NCBI GenBank assembly: GCA_045595725.1
Contig: JAZOAY010000061.1
Span: 1 to 7,663, forward strand
Length of the DNA stretch: 7,663 nucleotides
Source: SIG575 sp045595725
GTDB lineage: Bacteria > Bacillota > Clostridia > Oscillospirales > Acutalibacteraceae
Direction: 5' to 3'
Part shown: in pieces, positions 1 through 5,320 of the stretch
Layout of the letters: each line of letters opens with the position of its first letter
Numbering within the stretch: the stretch's first letter is position 1
Notes under the pieces: model-generated
Databases searched by the model: none
Told to the model about the DNA's origin: nothing
The model's input: the letters and a program-made list of their open reading frames with translations, nothing else
Translations under genes and position numbers: made by a program

Positions 1-419
1 TCTGCTGCTACTACTGCTTTGAATGTGCAAAGTGTAACTGCTGTTGTTGCAGCGTTGGGTACTGTTGCGAAACCGTTTACATAGTTATCGCCCTGTGCTG
101 CGCCACCTCTCTTTGACCATTCTGTCCAAGCATAGTCGTCAAGACCAAGAGTTGCTTTTGCATTCGCATCAGTAGCACCTGAGTTGTCTACATAAGTAAG
201 ACCTGCGGGGAATGCTGTTCTGAATGCCATTGATGTAAGGGCATATTCAGATTCCATAGCAACTGTGAAAGTAATTTCGTCGCCTGCTACTGCTAATGCT
301 TTATCAGCTGTAATTGTAAGAACAACCTTGGGGTCACCTTCTGCTGCATATACTGCTGCAGGGATAATACCAACAAGCATTACAAGTGAAAGCAGGAGAG
401 CTATTATCTTTTTCTTCAT
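1..419 (-). CDS. Secreted cohesin-like domain protein, N-terminal part (cut by window edge)
   Basis: Reading from the ATG at 419 gives 139 complete codons before the window ends, with no stop. Residues 1-26 form a typical export signal: a basic start (MKKKI), a hydrophobic run, and a probable cleavage site around AVYA-A before EGDP. The mature part resembles a cohesin-type beta sandwich. It has an opening strand with a KVVLTITADKA-type pattern, the turn AVAGDEITFTV, a strand-rich centre (SMAFRTAFPAGLTYVD), and a later hydrophobic strand (VTLCTFKAVVAA). The same order of elements occurs in the two complete minus-strand genes upstream. An AGGAGG lies 8 bases before the ATG and fixes the start. 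The protein is presumably extracellular. The C-terminal part, possibly carrying a dockerin or anchor, is not visible. Export is well supported; the cohesin assignment is by pattern only. Confidence 0.8.
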   Translation of the reverse strand, partial: MKKKIIALLLSLVMLVGIIPAAVYAAEGDPKVVLTITADKALAVAGDEITFTVAMESEYALTSMAFRTAFPAGLTYVDNSGATDANAKATLGLDDYAWTEWSKRGGAAQGDNYVNGFATVPNAATTAVTLCTFKAVVAA

Positions 420-427
420 AACTTTTG

Positions 428-433
428 CCTCCT
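428..433 (-). promoter_or_regulatory. Ribosome binding site of the partial secreted-protein gene
   Basis: On the minus strand this reads AGGAGG, a full match to the anti-Shine-Dalgarno core. It is 8 bases from the ATG at 419-417, which decides the start codon. A TATAAT at 439-434 directly abuts this site. It is too close to serve as a -10 box that leaves room for the ribosome site. Confidence 0.8.
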
Positions 434-476
434 ATTATATTTTTTATTAAAAAATTATGAACTAATAAAAATCTTT

Positions 477-522
477 AATGAGAGAGCATTAAATTGCATA
501 GCACTTTAATGCTCATCTCATT
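477..522 (-). terminator. AT-rich hairpin after the large repeat-protein gene, probable terminator
   Basis: AATGAG (477-482) pairs with CTCATT (517-522), and GAGCATTAAA (484-493) pairs with TTTAATGCTC (505-514). A small internal bulge separates the two helices and the loop is 11 bases. Read on the minus strand, the hairpin begins about 32 bases after the stop codon at 555. It is followed by AAAGATTTTTATT, a T-rich but imperfect tail. This fits a Rho-independent terminator for the 1103-residue gene. The weak tail and AT-rich stem could also allow read-through into the gene starting at 419. I see no convincing promoter for that gene between 420 and 554. Confidence 0.5.
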
Positions 523-554
523 ATATTAGCTTAATTCTTAACCTAAATTAATTC

Positions 555-3500
555 TTACGCCCAAAGAGACTTAGTAGATTTTGCATGTGCGTTCATAAGA
601 GAAACGTCAATTGTGTTAACTTTGTTGTCACCATTAACGTCTGCACAATTAAATTCATAACCCGCAAGAGGCTTTGTTCCTCTTGCATGTGCGTTTGCAA
701 ATGCAACGTCAGGAGTATTAACTCGACCATCACCATTGATATCACCTTTAAGGTGAATTACAAGGTCCTGAACTTTATCTTCATCAGCAACTTCAACTGT
801 ATATGTACGTGTTGCGTGGTTTGCTTTTGAAACTTTTACTGTGTATGTTCCGGCAAGAACCTGATCAAGTTCGTAAGTCTGAACACCTGAACCTGTAGCT
901 GTTGCTACATATTTTGCTTCATCTGAACCTTCAACGAAGAATTCGATTGTAACATCATCGCTGTTTTCAATCTTATCATCAAAGCTCTTTACAGTACCTG
1001 TAACTTTAACGCCTGAGATAGCGATTGTTTCAGCTGTGTATGTTGTGTTAGCATAGGGAATAGGTGCTACTTCTGCGTCGTAATCTTCAACTGTTGTCAT
1101 ACCAACTGTAAGGAGACCGTTCTTATTATCAGCTACCTTAGCCCAATCTGTGCTTACAAATACTGAGTCTGATGTGTCTTCAACATCTTTGAGAGCTTTA
1201 AGCTGGAATGTTACGAAAACTTCATCCTGAGGTTTAGCATGAGTTGTATCATCCATACCATTAGAAGCATCATAAGTTGCTGTGATGTATGCTACACCGT
1301 ACTGTGCTTTTGCTTCGGCTGTATTCCAAACATCAGCATTTGATGTCTTATCGAAACCAACCTGTTTGTCAGCTCTACCGCCGAATGTATAGTTTCTGTC
1401 AGCAAACATTTCTGATGCTGTGTAGAAACTGCTGTTTGTTGTTTTACCAACAACTTCAAACTGTGTCTTATCAAAGAGAACAGGAAGCTGAACGTTAGCA
1501 ATGTAGAAGTTAGATGTAAGTTTAACTGTTACTGTAACGATATCGTCAGCTGCAACTGTTTTCTTACTGATAACTGTTGTAATTGTTGCTTCTGCTTTTG
1601 TAACGTCAACTGCAAGGTTATTAAGAGCTTCTTCAAGTTCTTCTGCCCAACCGTCAACAATACCCTGCTGAGTAATTTTGATATCATCTGTAATCTTATC
1701 AAGAACTGCATCTACAGCTGCAAGAGTTTCATCTGAATAGATTGAACGATCAAGTGCTTCTGCTTCTGCTACAAGTTTGTTAAGTTCTGTGTAATCAGCT
1801 GCGGGTTCACCCTGTGAAGGTATTCTGATTGTTTCACGGCTGAGTTCTTCACCGCAAACTGTACAGTAAACTACTGAATCATATTTACCGTCGTTGTACC
1901 AGTCAGCTTCCACTCTGTTTTCTTCAACCGCTTCACCGGGTGTATGACCGAGTGCAGGAATTTCAACGGGAGTTGTGCTGAGTTTTTCACCGCATACTGA
2001 ACAGTAAACTACTGAGTTGTAAGAACCAGCTTTTACACAGTCGGGTTCAACTCTGTTTTCTTCAACTGCTTCAGCTTCTTTGTGACCAAGAGCGTCAACT
2101 AATTCCTGAGCAACGAGAACTTCGCCGCAAACTGAACAATGTTTACCTTCTGTAAGACCTGTGTTTACGCAATCAGGAGCAACTGCTTCGTCAACAACTT
2201 CTGTGTGACCAAGTGCAGGAACTGTTGTTGTTACACGGCTTGTTTCAACACCACATACTGTACAGTAAATAACTGTATCATAAGAACCATCTTTTACACA
2301 ATCAGGAGCAACATTGTTTTCAACAACTTCTTCGCCGTCTGTGTGACCGAGTGCAGGAATTTCAACTGTTACACGGCTGATTTCTTCGCCGCATACTGTA
2401 CAATAAACTACTTCATCATAAGAACCTTTTTCTGTACATGTGGGAGCTTTTTCGTTTTCTTTTACTGCTTCTGCAGGAGTGTGACCGAGTGCAGGAATAA
2501 TAACTTCCTGACGGCTGATTTCAACACCACATACTGTACAGTAAACTACTTCATCATAAGAACCGTCTGTTGGTCCTGTTGCAGGAACTTCGTTTTCCTT
2601 AACTGCTTCGCCTTCTGTATGACCAAGTGCAGGAACTGTTTCTGTTGTAACTGAAAGTTTTTCACCACATACTGAACAGTATACTACCATATCATAAGAG
2701 CCTTTTTCTGTACATGTAGGAGCTTTTTCGTTTTCTTTAACAGCGTCTGCTTCTGTATGTCCGAGAGCAGGAATTTCAACTGTTACACGGCTGACTTCTT
2801 CTGCAGGAGTACAGCATGCACAGTAAACTACTTCATCATAAGAACCTTTTTCTGTACATGTAGGAGCTTTTTCATTTTCTTTAACTGTTTCACCGGGTTC
2901 ATGACCTGTTGCAGGAACAATAACTTCCTGACGGCTGATTTCAGCACCACATACTGTACAGTAAACTACTGAATCGTAAGAACCGTCTGTTGTTGCTGTT
3001 GCAGGAACTTCGTTTTCCTTAACTGCTTCGCCTTCTGTATGACCGAGAGCAGGAACTGTTGTTGTTGCAGATGAAAGTTTTTCACCACAGATTGAACAGT
3101 AAACTACCATGTCATATGAACCTGTGTTTACACAGTCAGCAGCAACTTCATTTTCTTTAACTGCATCTGCTGCAACGTGAACACAACCTTCGAATTTAGC
3201 ACCATCAACGTTGATGGGAAGACCATAGAGCTTGCCTGCAGTTGCTGATTCAAGAACTGTAGCAGCACCCTTACCAACGTATGTAGCTGATCTTGTGTCG
3301 AATGCAGGTGTATCAACGCCTGTAGGAACTACAAATGCAGGATCAACCATGATTACGCCTTTGCCGTCTGTCGGAGCATCAGCTTTAACTTTAAGTTTGA
3401 ATGATGCAAGAGCTGTTGTGTTATCAAACTGTCTTGTAGCTTCTGCACCAAGGCTTGCTAACCAAACAAATCCGATTCTGAGAAGACCGTACTGTGCCTT

Positions 3501-3866
3501 CTGAGCGGGTGTGTAGAGACCTGCATACATAGCTTCCTGTGCGTCTGCTGCAAGGAGTGACTGAGCCACGCCTGTGAATTTGGCAGTTGTATCGCCAAGA
3601 AGGTCTGTGAAAATCTCGTCTGTTGTGCCCTCAACTTCATAATAGTTCTTGTCATATGCCAACATAATCTGAAGAGCATGAACCTTATAGTTGTTCTGGA
3701 GAGAAACTGTAGCTGTAACTACATCTCCGGGCTGAGGCTTTGCATTATCTGTTGTAAGTGTGATTGTAGCCTGTTCGCTTGTCCACACCGTTGCAGATAC
3801 TGCCACTGCAAATACGTTAAACACCATGAGTAACGCAAGTGCAATACTGAGAACTTTTTTTGCCAT
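555..3866 (-). CDS. Secreted modular protein: two cohesin-like domains, ten Cys/His repeats, FIVAR-like helices, C-terminal dockerin (1103 aa)
   Basis: Residues 1-25 are a signal peptide, with cleavage likely after AVSA. Residues 32-197 are a cohesin-like beta domain. Residues 231-687 hold ten repeats, mostly 46 residues, with Cys-x11-Cys-x2-Cys-x15-His. Residues 690-753 resemble a FIVAR helical module (ELNKLVAEAEALD followed by EELEEALNNLAV). Residues 759-925 are a second cohesin-like domain. Residues 950-1040 look like a small carboxypeptidase-regulatory or Cna-B type beta domain (LAGTYTVKVSKANH). Residues 1041-1103 are a type I dockerin with two calcium loops: D1042/N1044/D1046/N1050/D1053 and D1076/N1078/D1080/N1084/D1087. 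An AGGAGG sits 9 bases before the ATG. There is no LPXTG-type anchor or C-terminal membrane segment, so surface attachment would depend on the dockerin or the repeats. I infer an adaptor or structural protein of a cellulosome-like or adhesive assembly. No catalytic domain is visible. Cohesin and FIVAR calls are by pattern; the dockerin is the firmest. Confidence 0.88.
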   Translation of the reverse strand: MAKKVLSIALALLMVFNVFAVAVSATVWTSEQATITLTTDNAKPQPGDVVTATVSLQNNYKVHALQIMLAYDKNYYEVEGTTDEIFTDLLGDTTAKFTGVAQSLLAADAQEAMYAGLYTPAQKAQYGLLRIGFVWLASLGAEATRQFDNTTALASFKLKVKADAPTDGKGVIMVDPAFVVPTGVDTPAFDTRSATYVGKGAATVLESATAGKLYGLPINVDGAKFEGCVHVAADAVKENEVAADCVNTGSYDMVVYCSICGEKLSSATTTVPALGHTEGEAVKENEVPATATTDGSYDSVVYCTVCGAEISRQEVIVPATGHEPGETVKENEKAPTCTEKGSYDEVVYCACCTPAEEVSRVTVEIPALGHTEADAVKENEKAPTCTEKGSYDMVVYCSVCGEKLSVTTETVPALGHTEGEAVKENEVPATGPTDGSYDEVVYCTVCGVEISRQEVIIPALGHTPAEAVKENEKAPTCTEKGSYDEVVYCTVCGEEISRVTVEIPALGHTDGEEVVENNVAPDCVKDGSYDTVIYCTVCGVETSRVTTTVPALGHTEVVDEAVAPDCVNTGLTEGKHCSVCGEVLVAQELVDALGHKEAEAVEENRVEPDCVKAGSYNSVVYCSVCGEKLSTTPVEIPALGHTPGEAVEENRVEADWYNDGKYDSVVYCTVCGEELSRETIRIPSQGEPAADYTELNKLVAEAEALDRSIYSDETLAAVDAVLDKITDDIKITQQGIVDGWAEELEEALNNLAVDVTKAEATITTVISKKTVAADDIVTVTVKLTSNFYIANVQLPVLFDKTQFEVVGKTTNSSFYTASEMFADRNYTFGGRADKQVGFDKTSNADVWNTAEAKAQYGVAYITATYDASNGMDDTTHAKPQDEVFVTFQLKALKDVEDTSDSVFVSTDWAKVADNKNGLLTVGMTTVEDYDAEVAPIPYANTTYTAETIAISGVKVTGTVKSFDDKIENSDDVTIEFFVEGSDEAKYVATATGSGVQTYELDQVLAGTYTVKVSKANHATRTYTVEVADEDKVQDLVIHLKGDINGDGRVNTPDVAFANAHARGTKPLAGYEFNCADVNGDNKVNTIDVSLMNAHAKSTKSLWA
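1806..3176 (-). repeat. Ten-unit coding tandem repeat, about 138 bp per unit, Cys/His-rich
   Basis: In protein terms the units are residues 231-276, 277-322, 323-370, 371-416, 417-462, 463-508, 509-554, 555-595, 596-641 and 642-687. The consensus elements are AVKENE, a first Cys, GSYDxVVYCxVCGEE, SR-T-V, and PALGHT. All ten keep the second and third Cys as CxxC. The first Cys is lost in units 2, 5 and 10 (Ala, Gly and Trp). The closing His is lost only in unit 10. Unit 3 carries a two-residue insertion just after a CACC variant. Unit 8 is 5 residues short and the most diverged. The pattern could bind zinc or form disulfides in the extracellular space; the sequence alone does not decide this. 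Confidence 0.93.
2343..3176 (-). repeat. Higher-order duplication: repeat units 1-3 and units 4-6 are two copies of a three-unit block of about 420 bp
   Basis: Units alternate in type rather than being uniform. Units 1 and 4 share CGEKLS and TVPALGHTEGEAVKENEVPAT. Units 2 and 5 share the missing first Cys, CGxEISRQEVI and the DNA around them. Units 3 and 6 share EKAPTCTEKGSYDEVVYC and SRVTVEIPALGH. Hand comparison of unit 2 DNA (2901-3038) with unit 5 DNA (2481-2618) gives 11 mismatches in 138 bases at an exact 420-base offset. That is closer than neighbouring units are to each other. The block therefore expanded as a triplet: 2757-3176 and 2343-2756. Units 7-10 do not follow the pattern clearly and look older. 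Confidence 0.82.
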
Positions 3867-3943
3867 TGTTTTTTACCTCCTAATGGTAAATTTGGTATTT
3901 AATATAATCCTATATTTTTATTCTCTTTCGAGAAAAACACCAC
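3867..3943 (-). promoter_or_regulatory. 77-bp intercistronic gap with ribosome binding site and small hairpin
   Basis: On the minus strand the gap starts after the stop of the 360-residue gene. It contains a 5-bp stem with a GAAA tetraloop (3934-3921, TTCTC-GAAA-GAGAA), then AT-rich sequence, then AGGAGG at 3881-3876, which is 9 bases before the ATG at 3866. The hairpin has no T-run after it, so it does not look like a terminator. No clear -35/-10 pair is visible. This favours co-transcription of the two cohesin/dockerin genes, with the hairpin possibly tuning mRNA stability. Confidence 0.6.
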
Positions 3944-5026
3944 TTAGTTATACGCTGTATATGTACCTGTTGCCTGATTTATTTCACCGGCAAAAACAAG
4001 ATAGGAATCAAGAGCAATTTTATCACTCACGGTAAACGAGCCGTCACCGTCAAGGTCCGCAGCAAGGTTTTCAAAGCCCATAAGGCTTCTTTCATATGCT
4101 TCTGCAAGATCCATATAGACATAATCAGTCGCATCTACAAGAGCATCACCATTTATATCTCCTGCAACGATAACTATATATTCTCCGTATACTTTTCCTC
4201 CGAAAATAAGAGTAACTATTGTACCTGTTCCGATTCTGTTATCCTGAGAAGGAGTAATCAGAAGTTCACAACCTACTCCTTTTGCATATTCGTCAATATC
4301 ATCAATAACATTGACATCTATACCACGGATAAAACCTTTTTCTTTATCAATCACAGTATTGGAACCTTCAACAGGGACAATATCAGGGAAGGGGAAAGAA
4401 ACCAAAGCGTTCGTACATTCGAACTCAATGTTTCCCTGAACAAGATCGCTGAATGAAGGTGTATCAACACCGGGTTTTATCATCTGTGTATAGAAAAGAT
4501 TTTTGTTGCCGACAACAATGTCACCTGACATGCCCATCGTAATATCTTTTTTTGCTTTAAGTTGGAAAGTAAAGAAATCCATTCCATCCGGTTTATTATA
4601 GGAAAGAGCACCGGACTGTGATGAAAAACCAATCCATTGTACTACAATACTTCCGTAATTTTCGGGTGTATACTCTGATGTGAACTCAGAATTATTAGAA
4701 ACGTTAGCTTTTGAGAAAGAACCTCCGTGAGCTGTCATTTCTTCAGTAACTGCTTCTGAACCTTCCACATATTCAAAAAATGAATTTGAAAAAAGAACCG
4801 GCCAACGCATTGCAACTGCATCATAATCAGTAGCAACATTAACCGTAACTGTGATTACATCTCCCGGTTTTACTGTGTCAGTACTGGTTTTTATTGTAAC
4901 CTTTGTAACACCGTCTGCTGTTTCTTCTTCAATAAATGCATCCTCTGCAGATGATGTAACTGCAAATATACCAAGGAGCATCACTACAGAAAGGAGAAAA
5001 GCTATAACTTTTTTGGACTTTTTCAT
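3944..5026 (-). CDS. Secreted cohesin-like / dockerin protein (360 aa)
   Basis: Residues 1-27 form a signal peptide (basic MKKSKK, hydrophobic core, cleavage likely after TSSA). Residues 42-203 are a cohesin-like domain: VKPGDVITVTVNV, then RWPVLFSNSFFEYVEG, YGSIVVQWIGF, FFTFQLKAKKD, and a terminal GVDTPSF. That last motif recurs in the first cohesin-like domain of the 1103-residue neighbour. Residues 222-288 form a linker module (NTVIDKEKGFIRGIDVNV, then GTGTIVTLIF and EYIVIVAGD) of a kind I recall often preceding dockerins in Clostridia; this was not checked by search. Residues 289-345 are a type I dockerin-like pair of calcium loops: D290/N292/D294/D298/D301 and D324/D326/D328/T332/D335. 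AAAGG lies about 11 bases before the ATG. With both partner-type domains in one short chain it could serve as an adaptor, or self-associate. No enzyme domain is seen. Export and dockerin are well supported; cohesin function is inferred. Confidence 0.87.
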   Translation of the reverse strand: MKKSKKVIAFLLSVVMLLGIFAVTSSAEDAFIEEETADGVTKVTIKTSTDTVKPGDVITVTVNVATDYDAVAMRWPVLFSNSFFEYVEGSEAVTEEMTAHGGSFSKANVSNNSEFTSEYTPENYGSIVVQWIGFSSQSGALSYNKPDGMDFFTFQLKAKKDITMGMSGDIVVGNKNLFYTQMIKPGVDTPSFSDLVQGNIEFECTNALVSFPFPDIVPVEGSNTVIDKEKGFIRGIDVNVIDDIDEYAKGVGCELLITPSQDNRIGTGTIVTLIFGGKVYGEYIVIVAGDINGDALVDATDYVYMDLAEAYERSLMGFENLAADLDGDGSFTVSDKIALDSYLVFAGEINQATGTYTAYN

Positions 5027-5090
5027 ATATTATGCAGACCTTTCTCTCAAAATGCAGATAATTACACTCTTATCTTATTCTACAATAGGA

Positions 5091-5119
5091 ATTCTACCAC
5101 AAAGATTACGATATGTAAA
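5091..5119 (-). promoter_or_regulatory. Sigma-70-type promoter for the cohesin/dockerin gene cluster
   Basis: On the minus strand TTTACA (5119-5114) is followed after exactly 17 bases by TAGAAT (5096-5091). Each hexamer is one mismatch from consensus. Transcription would start near 5084, giving a leader of about 58 bases before the ATG at 5026. A second TAGAAT at 5082-5077 lacks a good -35 at the proper distance. Confidence 0.65.
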
Positions 5120-5154
5120 TAGTTTTTAACAAATTTTCTATTAAAATTTATTAA

Positions 5155-5164
5155 TTTCGCGAAA
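5155..5164. promoter_or_regulatory. Perfect 10-bp palindrome TTTCGCGAAA between divergent promoters, possible operator
   Basis: TTTCGCGAAA is a perfect inverted repeat with a GC-rich centre in otherwise AT-rich spacer. It lies about 36 bases upstream of the minus-strand -35 box and about 72 bases upstream of the plus-strand -35 box. The location suits a regulator of divergent genes. A 10-bp palindrome can arise by chance, and no second copy is evident nearby. Confidence 0.3.
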
Positions 5165-5235
5165 GGCCATTGTTCTTTATGTGAAATTAATCAAAATAAG
5201 CCTTTGTACTTCTCAATAAAATTTATAAAATACTA

Positions 5236-5264
5236 TTGCAATATTTGGCGATTTAATATATACT
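5236..5264 (+). promoter_or_regulatory. Sigma-70-type promoter for the BMP-family lipoprotein gene
   Basis: TTGCAA (5236-5241), a 17-base spacer, and TATACT (5259-5264) form a near-consensus pair, with two mismatches and one mismatch respectively. The start would be near 5271, leaving a leader of about 50 bases that contains the hairpin at 5278-5298 and the ribosome site. Confidence 0.7.
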
Positions 5265-5277
5265 ATTATTATTATGT

Positions 5278-5298
5278 GGGTTATCGGAGATGTAACCC
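5278..5298 (+). promoter_or_regulatory. Leader hairpin upstream of the lipoprotein gene
   Basis: GGGTTA (5278-5283) and TAACCC (5293-5298) form a perfect 6-bp stem with a 9-base loop holding CGGAG. That loop motif is echoed by the real ribosome site CGGAGG just downstream. The hairpin lies close to the predicted 5' end of the mRNA, so it could stabilise the transcript. No known riboswitch class is recognised. Confidence 0.4.
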
Positions 5299-5304
5299 AA
5301 GTAA

Positions 5305-5310
5305 CGGAGG
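5305..5310 (+). promoter_or_regulatory. Ribosome binding site deciding the lipoprotein start
   Basis: CGGAGG lies 10 bases before the ATG at 5321. This ATG is immediately followed by a lipoprotein signal peptide. The open frame extends upstream to an ATG at 5204. That start would precede the promoter and place non-signal sequence ahead of the lipobox, so 5321 is preferred. Confidence 0.8.
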
Positions 5311-5320
5311 TAAGTCTCTT

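Noticed and set aside
434..439. TATAAT as the -10 box of the partial gene at 419-1
   Set aside because: It touches the AGGAGG ribosome site. A transcript starting 6-7 bases downstream would lack that site.
2139..2654. Plus-strand open frame of 171 residues rich in Cys, Phe and Asn
   Set aside because: It is the reverse reading of the minus-strand repeat array. Its periodic look comes from the repeats, and no ribosome site or other support exists.
1806..3176. CRISPR-like array, suggested by the regular repeats
   Set aside because: Unit length is about 138 bp, the whole array is one open reading frame, and there are no short identical repeats with unique spacers.
555..3866. LPXTG sortase anchor or C-terminal membrane anchor in the large secreted protein
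   Set aside because: The protein ends directly after the dockerin (KSTKSLWA), with no sorting motif, hydrophobic segment or basic tail.
3921..3934. Terminator after the 360-residue gene
   Set aside because: The stem is only 5 bp with a GAAA loop and no T-run follows on the minus strand, so read-through is more likely.
5204..5320. Upstream extension of the lipoprotein frame to an ATG at 5204
   Set aside because: It precedes and spans the predicted promoter, is rich in Tyr/Ile codons from AT-rich DNA, and would bury the lipoprotein signal. The ATG at 5321 has a proper ribosome site.
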